DNA of 64,000 bases from Mastigias papua (lineage: Eukaryota > Cnidaria > Scyphozoa > Rhizostomeae > Mastigiidae). This document shows, piece by piece, positions 1 to 36,660 of this stretch (its first letter is position 1; every line of letters begins with the position of its first letter). The translations under genes were made by a program, and so were the position numbers. Below the pieces are notes generated by a model. It searched no databases. It was not told the DNA's origin and worked only from the letters and a program-made list of their open reading frames with translations. The stretch covers positions 16,003,759 through 16,067,758 of the forward strand of contig OZ025275.1 of NCBI GenBank assembly GCA_964019165.1, in the 5' to 3' direction.

Positions 1-1876
1 TAGTTTATGTTCTTATTAGTTTATGTTCTTATTAGTTTATGTTCTTATTAGTTTATTTTCTTATTAGTTTATGTTCTTATTAGTTTATGTTCTTATTAGT
101 TTATGTTCTTATTAGTTTATGTTCTTATTAGTTTATGTTCTTATTAGTTTATGTTCTTATTAGTTTATGTTCTTATTAGTTTATGTTCTTATTAGTTTAT
201 GTTCTTATTAGTTTATGTTCTTATTAGTTTATGTTCTTATTAGTTTATGTTCTTATTAGTTTATGTTCTTATTAGTTTATGTTCTTATTAGTTTATGTTC
301 TTATTAGTTTATGTTCTTATTAGTTTATGTTCTTATTAGTTTATGTTCTTATTAGTTTATGTTCTTATTAGTTTATGTTCTTATTAGTTTATGTTCTTAT
401 TAGTTTATGTTCTTATTAGTTTATGTTCTTATTAGTTTATGTTCTTATTAGTTTATGTTCTTATTAGTTTATGTTCTTATTAGTTTATGTTCTTATTAGT
501 TTATGTTCTTATTAGTTTATGTTCTTATTAGTTTATGTTCTTATTAGTTTATGTTCTTATTAGTTTATGTTCTTATTAGTTTATGTTCTTATTAGTTTAT
601 GTTCTTATTAGTTTATGTTCTTATTAGTTTATGTTCTTATTAGTTTATGTTCTTATTAGTTTATGTTCTTATTAGTTTATGTTCTTATTAGTTTATGTTC
701 TTATTAGTTTATGTTCTTATTAGTTTATGTTCTTATTAGTTTATGTTCTTATTAGTTTATGTTCTTATTAGTTTATGTTCTTATTAGTTTATGTTCTTAT
801 TAGTTTATGTTCTTATTAGTTTATGTTCTTATTAGTTTATGTTCTTATTAGTTTATGTTCTTATTAGTTTATGTTCTTATTAGTTTATGTTCTTATTAGT
901 TTATGTTCTTATTAGTTTATGTTCTTATTAGTTTATGTTCTTATTAGTTTATGTTCTTATTAGTTTATGTTCTTATTAGTTTATGTTCTTATTAGTTTAT
1001 GTTCTTATTAGTTTATGTTCTTATTAGTTTATGTTCTTATTAGTTTATGTTCTTATTAGTTTATGTTCTTATTAGTTTATGTTCTTATTAGTTTATGTTC
1101 TTATTAGTTTATGTTCTTATTAGTTTATGTTCTTATTAGTTTATGTTCTTATTAGTTTATGTTCTTATTAGTTTATGTTCTTATTAGTTTATGTTCTTAT
1201 TAGTTTATGTTCTTATTAGTTTATGTTCTTATTAGTTTATGTTCTTATTAGTTTATGTTCTTATTAGTTTATGTTCTTATTAGTTTATGTTCTTATTAGT
1301 TTATGTTCTTATTAGTTTATGTTCTTATTAGTTTATGTTCTTATTAGTTTATGTTCTTATTAGTTTATGTTCTTATTAGTTTATGTTCTTATTAGTTTAT
1401 GTTCTTATTAGTTTATGTTCTTATTAGTTTATGTTCTTATTAGTTTATGTTCTTATTAGTTTATGTTCTTATTAGTTTATGTTCTTATTAGTTTATGTTC
1501 TTATTAGTTTATGTTCTTATTAGTTTATGTTCTTATTAGTTTATGTTCTTATTAGTTTATGTTCTTATTAGTTTATGTTCTTATTAGTTTATGTTCTTAT
1601 TAGTTTATGTTCTTATTAGTTTATGTTCTTATTAGTTTATGTTCTTATTAGTTTATGTTCTTATTAGTTTATGTTCTTATTAGTTTATGTTCTTATTAGT
1701 TTATGTTCTTATTAGTTTATGTTCTTATTAGTTTATGTTCTTATTAGTTTATGTTCTTATTAGTTTATGTTCTTATTAGTTTATGTTCTTATTAGTTTAT
1801 GTTCTTATTAGTTTATGTTCTTATTAGTTTATGTTCTTATTAGTTTATGTTCTTATTAGTTTATGTTCTTATTAGT
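1..1876. repeat. 16-bp minisatellite, about 117 copies
   Basis: The unit TAGTTTATGTTCTTAT repeats head to tail from the left edge to about 1876. The only variant copy I noticed is at 49-64, where TG is replaced by TT. The array is cut by the window edge, so its true length is unknown. It ends abruptly into unique sequence at 1877. It lies upstream of the first visible cyclase exon and is therefore probably intronic. Confidence 0.97.
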
Positions 1877-2811
1877 TCTGATTATAACAGAAGTGTAAAA
1901 AAGAAGACAACTGTTAAGGATGTATGAGTCTTTTCCACCTTGTTTCTTGGAATGATAGTGTTTACCAACAAACCGGTGAAAAGTAGAACATTCTTCCATT
2001 TCTGAGTATTCTCTAATAGTATGGTCAAAGAGAAAGGCATCCATTATCTTTCACTTGTTGTCAAGAATGCTGCTCTGTAATATTGTACTAGAAGCTCATT
2101 ATTTTAGTGTCCTAGTGTTTGCTATTTGTTTACCATAATGCAACGTCGCTTGTGTGTCTTATTAGGAGCAGTTACGATATAATTGTGCGAAAGGCAACAT
2201 TTGAATGTGCAGACATTTTTTGCTTGAAACTTTGCTATCCCTATTGGTATAGGATTATTTTTCAAGCATAGCCTCTAGTTTTACATCAGATTTGCATAAA
2301 TCGATAGCATCACAAGAAAGGTATTCTAGGGAAAACATTTGCAAGGAATTTGCACGAAACACGGCATTGCCTGCATCAGTTGGATATTTTGCAGCTTTTG
2401 GGAGAATTAATGACATTCTTTCGCCCTTGTTCGCAATAGGCGTTATGTTTGTCTTATAGAGATGACATGAGCTAGAAAGGTAATAAGTAGGAGGCTTTAA
2501 TAACCAGGGGGGGGGGGGCTAGGAGCTTTTGCTTTATAGAGTTTCAATTCCTAGATTACTGTAAGTAGCTTGCTGTTGTGCTTTATTGTTTATGTGTCCC
2601 TTGAGATCAGAAAAATGAATAGTTGATTATTTGATGATTGTTAAATTATGTGCTTTGAGGTGTCAATAGTTTGCAATGGTAGGCTATGTACTTACATACT
2701 GGCCTAATTTAAGGTGACTAAATGAATGGAACACAGAAAAGGCCCAAAGTTGCTTCTGTATGAATATATTTTTATTCATTCATATGGATTTTTTATCATT
2801 GAATGTTTTAG
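1877..2811. other. Non-coding stretch, probable cyclase intron
   Basis: I see no coding exon here that continues the ligand-binding domain. There is a poly-G run near 2507-2518. The stretch ends in a splice acceptor AG at 2810-2811. Short open frames read as random sequence. Confidence 0.6.
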
Positions 2812-26935
<24,124 letters not shown>

Positions 26936-27892
26936 TTTGATGTCCAAGAAGTATCCGCTGGCAGTTACAGCACAGATGACTACGTATATATAATTGCTAC
27001 AAGTACTACACATACAGTGCATCAAGACTGAATATGAAGAATAGAAAATGTGATGTTGCAGCTAGCTGCTGTGAAGGAGATGGAACAGCTTTATTGATCT
27101 ATAGGTCTGTGAACTTTTCAGTTGGGTTTATCAGATTATAATAATCAACAACGGTCATTGCCTGGGGGTCTCATAGTTTCAATCTGATTAGCTACTTGTA
27201 AGACATGTCTCATAATTCGATTTTAACAAACCTATAAGATCTCATCAAAGGTTTGATTTTCTTTCTAGAAGTTGTCAGCTTTACTATGTTAATTACTTCA
27301 TTAGTTTTAGTTTGGTTTGTTTTAAAAGATTTCCTTTCCTCATCCATAGGATAGTTAGGTTTGTAGAATGCCAGCATATTTTTTATTTTAGTCACAATCA
27401 TCTTGTGAAGTTTTTTTATTTGTATTTTCATTATAGTAATTATTATTATTATTAGCAATACGTTCCATGGTTGCTGAGTAATTATCTTTATATTTTTTAT
27501 GCCACATTTTACCATTTTGTCAAAACGGGGTTTCAAGTTTTATCTAGTAATGGACTTTAAATGGGTTGTTCTTCATCGAAAGTATGTTTGCTACTTAGCA
27601 ATACAAAGTTAAATCTTTGTTGGAAATAGAACAAATGCAAGCAAATGGGTATGCGCATGCGTATGTGTAGAGCATGTAGTCAGTAGTAAGTAATGAAACC
27701 ATTTTTGTGTAGATTATTATTATTATTAATGTTATTAGTAACAAACTCGTATACATATTATATCCATTGTGTATATATTTAGATGTGTAACATAGTAATG
27801 TGAAATCTGTGAAATTTTGGTCTTTTGTTGTTCTCCCATGGCATGTAATGAGTCTGATTGACCACAATAAGCTACACATTGTCCGCCATTAT
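26936..27892. other. Cyclase 3' UTR and intergenic DNA
   Basis: No gene recognised. Contains short (ATT)n runs near 27435-27455 and 27715-27740. I did not find a canonical AATAAA that would fix the transcript end. Confidence 0.55.
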
Positions 27893-29063
27893 CATTACTC
27901 TCTATTTCCCCAAACATCGCAATACTATCTTTGTCGTGCCATCAATCTATTTCCCCAAACATCCCAATACTGTCTTTGTCGTGCCATCAATCTATTTCCC
28001 CAAACATTGCAATACTATCTTTGTCGTGCCATCACTCTATTTCCTGAAACATCGCAATACTATCTTTGTTGTGCCATCACTCTATTTCCCCAAACATCGC
28101 AATACTATCTTTGTTGTGCCATCACTCTATTTCCCCAAACATCGCAATACTATCTTTGTCGTGCCATCACTCTATTTCCCCAGACATCACAATACTACCT
28201 TTGTCGTGCCATCACTCTATTTCCCCAAACATTGCAATACTATCTTTGTCATGCCATCACTCTATTTCCCCAAACATTGCAATACTATCTTTGTGGTGCC
28301 ATCACTCTATTTCCCCAAACATCGCAATACTATCTTTGTCGTGCCATCACTCTATTTCCCCAAACATCGCAATACTATCTTTGTCGTGCCATCACTCTAT
28401 TTCCCCAAACATCGCAATACTATCTTTGTCGTGCCATCACTCTATTTCCCCAAACATCGCAATACTATCTTTGTCGTGCCATCACTCTATTTCCCCAAAC
28501 ATCGCAATACTATCTTTGTCGTGCCATCACTCTATTTCCCCAAACATTGCAATACTATCTTTGTCTTGTCATCTCTCTATTTCCCCAAACATCGCAATAC
28601 TGTCTTTGTTGTGCCATCACTCTATTTCCCCAAACATCGCAATACTGTCTTTGTCGTGCCATCACTCTATTTCCCGAAACATTGCAATACTATCTTTGTT
28701 GTGCCATCACTCTATTTCCCCAAACATTGCAATACTATCTTTGTCGTGCCATCACTCTATTTCCCCAAACATTGCAATACTATCTTTGTCGTGCCATCAC
28801 TCTATTTCCCCAAACATTGCAATATTATCTTTGTCGTGCCATCACTCTATTTCCCGAAACATCGCAATACTATCTTTGTCGTGCCATCACTCTATTTCCC
28901 CAAACATTGCAATACTATCTTTGTCGTGCCATCACTCTATTTCCCCAAACATCGCAATACTGTCTTTGTCGTGCCATCACTCTGTTTCCCCAAACATCGC
29001 AGTACTGTCTTTGTCTTGTCATCACTCTATTTCCCTAAACATCGCAATACTATTTTTGTCGTG
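27893..29063. repeat. 45-bp satellite, about 26 copies
   Basis: Unit CATCACTCTATTTCCCCAAA followed by CATCGCAATACTATCTTTGTCGTGC in effect; monomers differ by a few transitions. Because 45 is divisible by three and the unit has no stop, all three plus-strand frames stay open for about 1.2 kb. The resulting 330-412 residue proteins are repeat artefacts. The array resumes at 30649 after a LINE insertion. Confidence 0.95.
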
Positions 29064-30648
29064 ATATTTGATATATTTGATATATTTGATATTTGATTTT
29101 TTTAGGGAGGGCTGCCCTTCAACGGAAGTTGTTTTTCAAGTGGCCCTCCAAAAAAATAAGGAAATAGTCAACCCTGTATTGATATTTTGAAACCACCCAG
29201 GGAGGATGCCGACTTAGACTCAGCAGGAAGGCTATTCCATAGTTTGGCTCCACGGAAAGAAAAACTTTTTTGTCCATTTGCTGAACTTTTCTTTGGCAAC
29301 CTTAAATCAGTCTCAGTGTTCCGGAGACTGCGGGAGGAGCATACTGAGTTTTTTGTGAAGAGGTTACACAAGTAGTGAGGAGCCAAATCATTGAGCGACT
29401 TGAAGACCATTGTTTTGGTTTCATAACCAATGAGCTCGTCAATGGTCCTCCAGCCCAACTCTGCAATAAGTGGTCTGCTTGGGGTGCCAAAGCTGCTATT
29501 TGTTATGATCCTAGCAGCACGATATTGAAGTTTTTGTAGCTGGTTGATGTTTGAAGACCCAGCACAACCCCAGACAGAACAACAGTATCGAAAGTGGGGC
29601 TCGACAATACCAGTGTAAAGAGTTTTCAAACTAGCCTTAGGCGGAAAGGATTTAGCATGTCTCAAAAAGCCATTTGCCCTGGAGACCTTTGTAGCAACCG
29701 CATTGATTTGCACTTTCCAATCTAAAGAGCAATCAATTTGCACTCCAAGGTACTTTGTCTTTTGAACACCAACGGGTTCATTGTCACGTATCTTCGGTTC
29801 CAAGGCTTCATTTCGACTTCTAAGAGAGCTACCTTTCTGCTTGGTAGATATGAGCATTGAATGAGTTTTTGCCACATTCAATGAAAGCTTGTTGCCTTGC
29901 AACCAAGTCTCCAATTTCTTGAGATCGCTATTGATAGCCTCATTCAGCTGAGTCAAATCGCGAGACTGATAACAAAGACTGATATCATCAGCATACATAG
30001 TCACAGAGGAATGTTGGACGGCTTTGGGAAGATCATTGATATAGATGAGGAATAGAAGAGGACCAAGGCATGAGCCCTGTGGAACACCCACTTCTATTTC
30101 CCCGACATTTGAGTCAACACCATTAATCCTGCAGAATTGCTTGCGATTGGATAAATAAGACCTAAACCAAGACAGCTCCCGCTGATGAATACCATAATGT
30201 TCAAGTTTCTTGCAGAGAATATCATGGTCGACCGTATCAAATGCCTTTTTCAGGTCAATAAACACCAATCCCACTAGCTTACCGAGATCAAGCCCGTTGT
30301 ACCAGTCGTCACTCATTTTGAGCAAACAAGTTAATGTGGAGTGTAGCCGCAAAAGACCTGATTGGCAAGATGTAAAGAGACCATTTTCTTTCATATACTG
30401 GTACAGCTGGTTGAAAACAAGCTTTTCAAAGAGCTTTGAGATGACAGGCAAGACTGATAATTAGACCTATCAGTCCTATCACCGTCTTTGAAAATCGGAG
30501 TAATTCTAGCTACTTTCCATGAATCTGGGAACTGGCTAGTTTCAAATGATGTGTTAAACAGGAAAATCAGAGAGTTTACAATGTTGGGCAAAACAAGCTT
30601 CAGAAAGTAACTAGAGATATTGTCGACCCCAAAGCTCTTCGTTAAGTA
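29064..30648 (-). mobile_element. CR1/jockey-like LINE, 5'-truncated, inserted in the 45-bp satellite
   Basis: The satellite stops at GTCGTG (29063) and resumes with CCATCACTC at 30649, exactly in register, so the intervening 1585 bp is an insertion. The 3' end (low coordinates) carries ATATTTG-type short repeats at 29064-29097 and an AGGGAGGGCTGCCC hairpin. The 5' end is truncated inside the ORF2 region before the RT. I see no target duplication. Confidence 0.9.
29168..30640 (-). pseudogene. LINE reverse transcriptase (frameshifted)
   Basis: Read on the minus strand: FPDSWKVARITPIFKDGDR (30490-30560), then a shift of frame near 30455-30470 where the NYRPIS motif is damaged. After that comes an uninterrupted 427-codon frame to 29168 with LPVISKLFEKLV, FIDLKKAFDTVDHDIL, VGVPQGSCLGPLLFLIYIND, catalytic MYADDISL, KYLGVQIDCSLDWK, EPHFRYCCSVWG, LQKLQYRAARII and the terminal FRGAKLWNSLPAE. 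This is the CR1/jockey arrangement. Apart from the frameshift and 5' loss it looks recently active. Confidence 0.92.
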
Positions 30649-30830
30649 CCATCACTCTATTTCCCCAAACATCGCAATACTATCTATGTCGTGTCATCTC
30701 TCTATTTCCCCAAACATCGCAATACTATCTTCGTCGTGTCATCTCTCTATTTCCCAAACATCGCAATACTATCTTTGTCATGTCATCTCTCTATTTCCCC
30801 ATACATCGCAATACTATCTTTGTTGTGTCA
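30649..30830. repeat. 45-bp satellite, right-hand remainder (4 copies)
   Basis: Four more monomers of the 27893-29063 satellite, somewhat more diverged (CATCTCTC for CATCACTC), ending at about 30830. Confidence 0.93.
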
Positions 30831-31526
30831 TATTTATTTTTAGCAATGTGAATAAAATATATGCTTAAAATGCCAATAATGGCATATGTACCTATCGTAG
30901 CAGAGGATTGCCACAATTCCATTGATAAAAATTTTCATTAATTTCCTCTCAGTTTTGTAAACATATGATGACTAAAGTATACGCTGATGAATGAAGAAAT
31001 CTGACACTGTGTCATTTGGCAAATGAGAGTAATCGAGACCAAATTCTTTTCTATCCAATATTCTGATATATGAAATGAATTACTTCTTTAAAGCATTATT
31101 TGATTAACCCTTCTAGAGAATACCTGGTCTAGAGATTTTTTGCATGGCATTTAATGACAATTTTTCCTGTAACCGGTTTATGTATGAATCATGCTTAAAT
31201 GTTTTTCAGTATAGTACGAATTTGCAATTTTTGCTCTGAAAGATTTCAGAGTTGCTAAGATACACATCTTATGGTATACTTAGTGGTGTTTGTGCTGGAT
31301 TGCTCAGGTTGCCTATGGCAACAGTGGTTATTCATTGAATGGTAGGGACAAGCTGTTACCATCTGTTCTGTGATTGCATGTACTGTGAACAATGCGCCTC
31401 TCATTGAAGTAGCTTATCAACAGAGAACATGTGTGCTCTGACATTGCGTCTTTTAGCATTACTACACCAAAATTTTCAGTGTATTATCTTTTGAGTCCTT
31501 ACAAAGTTCCACTGCTTAGAAAAGAT
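30831..31526. other. Region upstream of the transporter gene
   Basis: No repeat or exon identified. It should contain the promoter and 5' UTR of the transporter at 31527; I cannot place a core promoter element. The frame at 31431-31526 is continuous with the first exon but has no ATG before 31527. Confidence 0.5.
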
Positions 31527-31722
31527 ATGTTTGGATTGCTCTGTAATAAAAAAGAAGTGGATGAAGAACAGATCTGTCTAACAAAATATAATGACGATGG
31601 AGATGATGATAATCAAGGCATGACAAACCAAAGCATGACAGAAACAGATGATGACAAGATTGAAGAGGAAGGGCAATCGTCAAATTCGCAAACATCATTC
31701 CATGTTCTAAATCTAATTCAAG
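31527..31722 (+). CDS. Transporter exon 1: N-terminal tail and helix 1 start
   Basis: Starts at ATG 31527 (MFGLLCNKKEVDEEQICLTK) and ends at ...HVLNLIQ with donor gtgcgt at 31723. It ends in phase 1. Confidence 0.75.
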
Positions 31723-34186
31723 GTGCGTTTTTCATTTCGTAGCAATGATTATACTAGTTATCATTTTGCTGATTAACTTTTTAACATAATTCGCACTTGG
31801 CAGTGGAAATTTAATTACTTAACTTTGGGTGAAAGTTTCCATTCTCCTCGGTCATTGGTGATTGTTCTTGTCTGCATTTACGTTGTGATTTGAGCAAACT
31901 TCCTACCGCTGTCAGTTTCGTTGCCACTTGTTAAAAAGGCCAAGATTCACTAGCGTATGGCTACAATATGGTCATTTTCGAGGAATTTTAAGGTAGAGAA
32001 CACCTAGGAAGAATAGAATGAAATTTACCTGATTTTGGTAAAATTTATGGCCACACCTCGATAAAGCTTGACTTTCTGATGTGTAGATTGTGTAGAAGAG
32101 TGAAATTGACTACCTCCTGACCTGATTGAATACGGTTATGAATATGAATAAGATTGTGACCTGGCCGCACCATGCTGCCTTGGGCAGATTCTGATTACAG
32201 CAGTAGGCTACTATTGCAGACTTCTTATATGGCATTGCCAGCTCGCATTGTGACAGCTAATACGTATATTAACTTGATTACACAGAAGAAAACAATTTAC
32301 CTGAAAATATGGATATTGCAGGCATGGGAACACTTGGAATTCCGTATGCAATTAAAGTTGGCGGTATGTCATCAATACTGTACATAGTGGTTGTGGCAAT
32401 AGTCACGTGTTACACGAGTGGTTTGATTATTCAATCACAATATGATGATGTTGCTTCTGATGCTGATGGTGGTGCGGGTTTGCGAAGAATTAAATCAAGG
32501 GCTGGCTTTGCTGCAATTGGTAGGTATCCTCGGGTCTTTCAGGATTCTTTGAACTGTATTTCCAATGTATTTACTACTGTTCAATTTTCATTCTTTGAAT
32601 TTCAAAAGAATCATTTGCTTGTTTGAATCTACGATGTTGACTAATATGACATACCGCGAAAATTAACTGAATGCACTCTGAATTGATAATGGTAGTAATT
32701 AAGAACGTAAGACGCGTAATATTCAATTCTGCGTTGCTCAGTTAAATTATGATCTGTGACATTACTTTGCTATTGTTTTAGTTAATATATTTTACAGATA
32801 ATCAGCATTAAGCTTTTTCGGTCCTTTAGTATTTTACATAAATTAGTGCTGATTGTAAGATAGAATTTTCGATTACTTCCAGTTATTTGCTCTGTAGAAA
32901 TAAAACAGGACATGAGAACGCTGTTTGAAGCTACCTGAAATCGCTTTGAAAGTCTTAGAAGAAATTCTCACAGTTACAGAAAGTTGGGTAGTGGATATTG
33001 ATTTCAGAAAGTTTTGTCACGAGTTCCTGCAATCTCCTTACTATTGATCCAAGTTGAACCTACATTGTCATAACTGCTTCAAACTTATTCTTTACATTCC
33101 ATTCTCTCGTTGAATAATCAGTTCCATAGCTATTTTGTCTCTATATCATTTGGGTGGGAACGCAATCACTTTGTTGTATTTACAGGTGATGCTGTATGGA
33201 CATCATATGGCTCAAGGATTGTCAGCACTGTTCAATTGATCCATTTGTTCGGTGCTTGCGTACTGTACCTGATACTCGTTTCCAACTTTCTCGAAGGACT
33301 GTTTCCAGAAGTGCTTTTATCTGATAAACATTGCATGCTTTTAGCTGGAGTTTTGGTATTTCCTACTGCATTTTTAAGCAATTTGAGTAATATTGCTTGG
33401 TTGAGCTTGACAAGCATCGCATCTCTTAACATTGTATTTGCTTGTCTAATTGGTTATTCTGCAACAGAACTACGTCATTGGAGAATATCCACTTTGCCAC
33501 TAGCAAGTGTTGATGGTACTGCGATATCGATATGCATCATTCTGTTTAGCTATGTGGCCCATCCATACCTTCCGAAGATCGAAGCAAATATGAATAAACC
33601 ACAACAGTTCAAATATGTCATTAACATTGCTTTTACATTGGCAACTATAACCAAGATTGTTTTTGGCGTTTCTCTCGCTTGCCATTATGGAGACAATACA
33701 AAACAAAGAGTTACAAACAACATAACTAATAGAGGTTTCAAGCTTGCGGTTGATGCCTTGTTGGCAACAAGTGGTCTGTTCTCTTTTGCCATGCCATTAA
33801 ATGTCATACTTCATATTGTCCAGAGATCAAATACGCAATTATTTGCAAAACTGTTTCCAATTTTTAGAGAGAACAATAGAATGTCATGGAATGAGAAAGG
33901 TGTAGATTTAGCAATGAGAATAACTCTTGTCTGCCTAAGCACTTTCGTTGCCATGCTTCTTCCAGAGTTCTCTCTTTTGATGGCAATATTTGGCAGTGTT
34001 ACGGCATTGTGTTTAGTAATCATCTTTCCAATCTACTTCTACACAAAGCTGTTCAAAAGCAAGATAGGTTCTTTGATGCTTTGTCTAAATTATGTTATTA
34101 TTGCAGTACTGAGTATTGTTGGAGCAACCGGCTTTATTTACTCACTGAAAGCGTTGATCAAAGCATTGAGGAATTGTGAAACATGA
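31527..34186 (+). CDS. Amino acid transporter, AAAP superfamily (SLC32/36/38-like), 3 exons
   Basis: A multi-pass transporter that would carry small amino acids, coupled to protons or sodium, across a vesicle or plasma membrane. Exons 31527-31722, 32322-32519 and 33186-34186 join in frame to 464 residues. Residues 1-50 are an acidic cytoplasmic tail (NDDGDDDN, TETDDDKIEEEG). Helix 1 contains NLIQGMGTLGIPYAIKVGG, the family signature around G-x-x-x-L-x-(L/I)PYA. Helix 2 is ILYIVVVAIVTCYTSGLII. Exon 3 encodes roughly eight more helices, including FSYVAHPYLPKIEANM, which resembles the F-S-Y...LP-x-(L/I)E-x-x-M segment of vesicular inhibitory amino acid transporters. That points to the SLC32/AVT1 branch, but substrate is not decidable. 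The start is the first ATG in frame; an upstream coding exon is possible. Stop TGA 34184-34186. Confidence 0.88.
31723..32321. other. Transporter intron 1
   Basis: GT-AG bordered, no further feature seen. The open frame at 32172-32387 is a shadow of exon 2. Confidence 0.7.
32322..32519 (+). CDS. Transporter exon 2: helices 1-2
   Basis: Acceptor ATTGCAG ends at 32321; donor gtaggt at 32520. It reads MGTLGIPYAIKVGGMSSILY, then a helix and a cytoplasmic loop DDVASDADGGAGLRRIKSRA. Phase 1 at both ends. Confidence 0.88.
32520..33185. other. Transporter intron 2
   Basis: GT-AG bordered unique AT-rich sequence. No repeat or gene seen. Confidence 0.7.
33186..34186 (+). CDS. Transporter exon 3: remaining helices
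   Basis: Acceptor TTTACAG ends at 33185. It reads GDAVWTSYGSRIVSTVQLIH and continues open for 333 residues of alternating hydrophobic helices and short loops to TGA 34184-34186. Confidence 0.9.
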
Positions 34187-34568
34187 AGATGATGAAAATC
34201 AATCCCCACGTGAGCATGTATCATTGGTCTTTTGAATTAAATGGATGGAATTTGTTAATCATCAGTTTCAGAGAATATCGATTACCTCTGCACTTCTTCT
34301 TTTGACAAAGTTTGCTGGATGACATGTAGAATTCTTCAACAAAAAAACAACAGACATGTTGATTCAATGAAGAGGTAACTTGTTATATCATTTCATTTAT
34401 GATAATTGAAAGCATGTAGCCATTCCATTGCAAGGTTTGTTACAGTCAATAATAGTAATAACAAAAACAGGAGCTCCTACTGTTTGTGTATCTTAAACAA
34501 ACAAACATGCGTAAACACGCATTATTACACACGCCACAATATCACAAACACATGCGCGTGTGCGCGTG
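34187..34568. other. Transporter 3' flank
   Basis: Probable 3' UTR and intergenic DNA. No canonical polyadenylation signal is evident. Confidence 0.5.
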
Positions 34569-34578
34569 CACACACAAC

Positions 34579-34618
<40 letters not shown>

Positions 34619-34634
34619 CACACACAAACACACA

Positions 34635-34710
<76 letters not shown>
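34569..34710. repeat. (CA)n microsatellite
   Basis: About 140 bp of CA dinucleotide with a few CAAA interruptions, preceded by an alternating GCGTGTGCGCGTG tract. Confidence 0.97.
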
Positions 34711-34713
<3 letters not shown>

Positions 34714-35061
34714 TTTTGACCAGTTTTCGTAGGGCTGGAGCAAAATGACCCTCCAGTTAGGGGCGTCGTGGCTAGACGGGACACAAGGACATTTCCCAGT
34801 GGGCGCCGGTCAAGCTGACTTTTAAAATTCGTGATAGTTTTATATGTGTCTTATATTTTGTTTTAATTATGTCTGAAAGTCATGTGAAAAAGGTGCAGCT
34901 TGAACGCTTAGCAATATTTCCACCATGTCTCCTAATAAAAATATAACTACTCATTGAGATTGAAGATGGTTTTGATGATGAAGATAACAATGAGGAAATT
35001 GCAACTTGTATGAAAAATATGGAATAGATGGTATTCCTTCTTCTCAAGTTCTTTCAAGATG
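34711..35061. other. Unassigned region before the 107-bp satellite
   Basis: Holds a GC-richer segment at 34730-34820 (GGGCTGGAGCAAAATGACCC onwards) that looks like part of a dispersed repeat, but I cannot assign a family. The rest is AT-rich, with nothing coding. Confidence 0.4.
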
Positions 35062-36467
35062 CTATCGCCTTACTTCTTGGCCAAAATTAGCTCATATTGT
35101 TAACTATTCAGTTTAATCAAAATCCATCAGTTTCAATTTCGGTCATTTTTCGCTAATACCTTTTGGCCAACGTACCAAGGCTATAGCCTTACTTTTTGGC
35201 CAAAAATCGCTCATTTTCATCACTTTTCAATCTGCAATCAAAATCAATCAATTTCAAATTTGGTCATTTTTGAGCAAATTACCAAGGCTATAGCCTTACT
35301 TTTTGGCCAAAAATCGCTCATTTTCATCACTTTTCAATCTGCAATCAAAATCAATCAATTTCAAATTTGGTCATGTTAGAGCACAATACCAAGGCTATAG
35401 CCTTACTTTTTGGCCAAAAGTCGCTCACTTTCATCACTTTCTAATCTGCAATCAAAATCAATCAATTTCAAATTTGGTGATTTTTGAGCAAAATACCAAG
35501 TCTATAGCCTTACTTTTAGGTCAAAATCGCTTATTGTCATCACTTTACAATCTGCAATCAAGATCAATCAATATCAAATTTGGTCATTTTTGAGCAAAAT
35601 ACCAAGGCTATAGCCTTACTTTTTGGCCAAAAATCGCTCATTTTCATCACTTTCTAATCTGCAATCAAAATCAATCAATTTCAAATTTGGTCAATTTTGA
35701 GCAAAATGCCAAGGCTATAGCCTTACCTTTCGGCCAGAAATCGTTCATTTTCATCACTTTTCAATCTGCAATCAAAATCAATCAATTTCAAATTTGGTCA
35801 TTTTTGAGCAAAATACCAAGGCTATAGCCTTACCTTTTGGCCAGAAATCGTTCATTTTCATCACTTTTCAATCTGCAATCAAAATCAATCAATTTCAAAT
35901 TTGGTCATTTTAGATCAAAATACCAAGGCTATAGCCTTACTTTTTGGCCAAAAATCGCTCATTTTCATCACTTTTCAATCTGCAATCAAAATCAATCAAT
36001 TTCAAATTTGGTCATTTTAGATCAAAATACCAAGGCTATAGCCTTACTTTTTGGCCAAAAGTCGCTCACTTTCATCACTTTCTACTCTGCAATCAAAATC
36101 AATCAATTTCAAATATGGTCAATTTTGAGCAAAATACCAAGGCTATAGCCTTACTTTTAGGTCAAAAATCGCTTATTGTCATCACTTTACAATCTGCAGT
36201 CAAAATCAATCAATTTCAAATTTGGTCATTTTTGAGCAAAATACCAAGGCTATAGCCTTACTTTTTGGCCAAAGTTGGCACATTGTCATCACTGTTCAAT
36301 CTGCAATCAAAATCAATCAATTTCAAATGTGGTCATTTTTGAGCAAAATACCAAGGCTATAGCCTTACTTTCTGGCCAAAAATCGCTCATTTTCATCACT
36401 TTTCAATCTGCAATCAAAATCAATAAATTTCAAATTTTGTCATGGTTGAGTAAAATACCAAGGCTAT
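35062..36467. repeat. 107-bp satellite, first segment
   Basis: The monomer begins CTATAGCCTTACTTTTTGGC and ends GAGCAAAATACCAAGG; the period is 107 bp. Copies before about 35180 are strongly degenerate; later ones are 90% or more alike. Each junction contains the 14-bp palindrome AAGGCTATAGCCTT. Short frames (MAKNRSFSSLFNLQSKS and similar) recur because of the period and are not genes. The segment is interrupted at 36468 by a Gypsy element. Confidence 0.97.
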
Positions 36468-36618
36468 TGTAGTATTCACTGACCTGACCATCAGCCCCTG
36501 ACATATGACAAGTAACTCAAAGTATTTACTCATGTTATGTTATGTTTGGAACTAGAGCAATATGGCCGAATGAAGTCTTATTATTTGTGAATTTCTCAAC
36601 GAAGAGATAAACACGACA
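36468..36618 (+). repeat. Gypsy 5' LTR
   Basis: 151 bp starting TGTAGTATTCACTG and ending AAACACGACA. Unusually short for an LTR, but bounded by TG/CA and by the target duplication. Confidence 0.94.
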
Positions 36619-36660
36619 ATTGGCGACGAAGAGAAACGCAATTAGAGAAAATAGTGGGAC

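Noticed and set aside
27800..29096. Three overlapping open frames of 330-412 codons on the + strand
   Set aside because: They are the three frames of a 45-bp stop-free tandem repeat, interrupted in register by a LINE; no frame is preferred and no start context stands out.
34406..34784. His-Thr and Cys-Val repeat proteins
   Set aside because: Translations of the (CA)n microsatellite.
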